64,000 nt of DNA from Eretmocerus hayati (lineage: Eukaryota > Arthropoda > Insecta > Hymenoptera > Aphelinidae): the NCBI GenBank assembly GCA_029851415.1, contig CM056742.1, forward strand, positions 81,706,748 through 81,770,747, given 5' to 3'. Numbering within the stretch: the stretch's first letter is position 1; each line of letters begins with the position of its first letter. The notes under the pieces are model-generated. The model had not been told where the DNA came from and ran no database searches. It saw only the letters and a list, made by a program, of their open reading frames with translations. This document shows positions 63,764-64,000 of the stretch, piece by piece. Made by a program: the position numbers and the translations under genes.

Positions 63764-64000
63764 TCACGCACTGTGGACCTTTGGCACGTAAGCGTAATGG
63801 ATAGGATCATCTGGAAATATACACGTGCGAAAACGGAAATCTTCGGATGTCTCTTGGCGTAGATCCAGCAATAGATAACCATGCGCGGGTCTGCAAGCAT
63901 TGGCGTACGCTTCAACGAAAATTTCGGGATCTTCGGGGTGAATTTGGCGCGCGAGATACTGTACCTGAGCTCTGTCTCTGGGGTTCTTAAAAAGTACCAG
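63764..64000 (-). CDS. ATP: Polinton FtsK/HerA-type packaging ATPase, C-terminal part (partial)
   Basis: A minus frame open from the window edge to a TGA at 63764-63766 encodes 78 residues. It starts with LFKNPRDRAQVQYLARQ, the conserved segment after the catalytic core in A32/FtsK-HerA packaging ATPases. It then has EAYANACRPAHGYLLLDL and ends FRTCIFPDD. The Walker motifs lie beyond the right edge. The enzyme packages DNA into capsids in related viruses. It is the most upstream gene visible in the cluster. Confidence 0.8.
   Translation of the reverse strand: MVLFKNPRDRAQVQYLARQIHPEDPEIFVEAYANACRPAHGYLLLDLRQETSEDFRFRTCIFPDDPIHYAYVPKVHSA

Larger units (their letters stand above)
54668..64000 (-). 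mobile_element. Polinton/Maverick element, left end to window edge
   Basis: It has a minus-strand set of at least twelve genes, including retroviral-type integrase, adenain-like protease, double-jelly-roll major capsid, penton-like minor capsid and an FtsK/HerA-type packaging ATPase. The ATPase is cut by the window edge. This is the diagnostic Polinton gene set. A GC-rich stretch with repeated AGTnnnnTATAGCGAG units at 54.67-54.83 kb probably belongs to the terminal inverted repeat; Polintons begin with AG. Protein-primed DNA polymerase B is not seen in the window and should lie to the right if present. One frame break occurs, in the major capsid gene. Confidence 0.9.

Noticed and set aside
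63583..63915. 110-aa minus frame near the right edge starting at 63915
   Set aside because: It overlaps the ATPase C terminus in a different frame; the frame 63764-64000 matches the ATPase family instead.

Overview
The window looks like a piece of an arthropod genome, most likely an insect. It is AT-rich, with short (about 60-70 bp) GT-AG introns in the genes that can be modelled. It is dominated by eukaryotic mobile elements: a Polinton/Maverick, a Helentron-type Helitron, an APE-type non-LTR retrotransposon, two Gypsy-like LTR elements and many small palindromic (MITE-like) elements. I see no bacterial operons, rRNA genes or CRISPR arrays. Species and order cannot be fixed from the sequence alone.

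Layout. 0-13 kb is low-gene-density host DNA: MITE-like repeats, a small C2H2-type zinc-finger reading frame broken at an A8 run (4.0-4.4 kb, minus), a two-exon gene with an FHA-like domain and coiled coil (7.0-8.3 kb, plus), and a set of unrecognised exon-like blocks (10.4-12.8 kb, minus). A GC-rich island with a basic, proline-rich ORF lies at 13.1-14.6 kb. A full-length, TSD-flanked but decayed non-LTR retrotransposon occupies 15.94-21.46 kb (minus) and carries an intact extra ORF downstream of its reverse transcriptase. At 22.99-24.82 kb there are two hAT-like elements with 8-bp TSDs; the larger is a fold-back element containing two inward-facing tRNA-like units. 25.27-33.0 kb holds a decayed Helentron (HUH Rep, PIF1-type helicase, endonuclease), whose endonuclease and 3' part is duplicated as a nearly perfect 2.9-kb palindrome. 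33.9-37.1 kb is a nest of inverted-repeat elements rich in TTACGCAC-type motifs.

38.24-42.86 kb is a tRNA-Lys-primed LTR element reduced to Gag. Its U5 contains an array of hairpins presenting the same loop sequence. 43-48.5 kb is host-like sequence with an ankyrin-repeat remnant. A 3.07-kb internally deleted Gypsy element (48.54-51.61 kb, minus) sits about 155 bp downstream of the stop codon of a six-exon host gene for a small RPA1-like protein made of two OB folds (51.77-52.86 kb, minus). From about 54.67 kb to the right edge runs a Polinton on the minus strand. In its direction of transcription it carries: packaging ATPase (cut by the window edge), small membrane-anchored protein, unknown 264-aa protein, integrase, penton-like minor capsid, pVI/pX-like protein, major capsid protein (one frame break), unknown 143-aa and 101-aa proteins, adenain-like protease, unknown 269-aa protein, small basic protein, then a GC-rich terminal repeat. 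The protein-primed DNA polymerase expected for this family is not in the window.

Most retroelement and Helentron genes are broken. Several of the breaks in otherwise coherent frames fall exactly at homopolymer runs, so some may be sequencing errors rather than decay. The most unusual items are the stand-alone RPA1-like gene, the U5 hairpin array, the fold-back element with paired tRNA-like units, the endonuclease palindrome and the extra LINE ORF.
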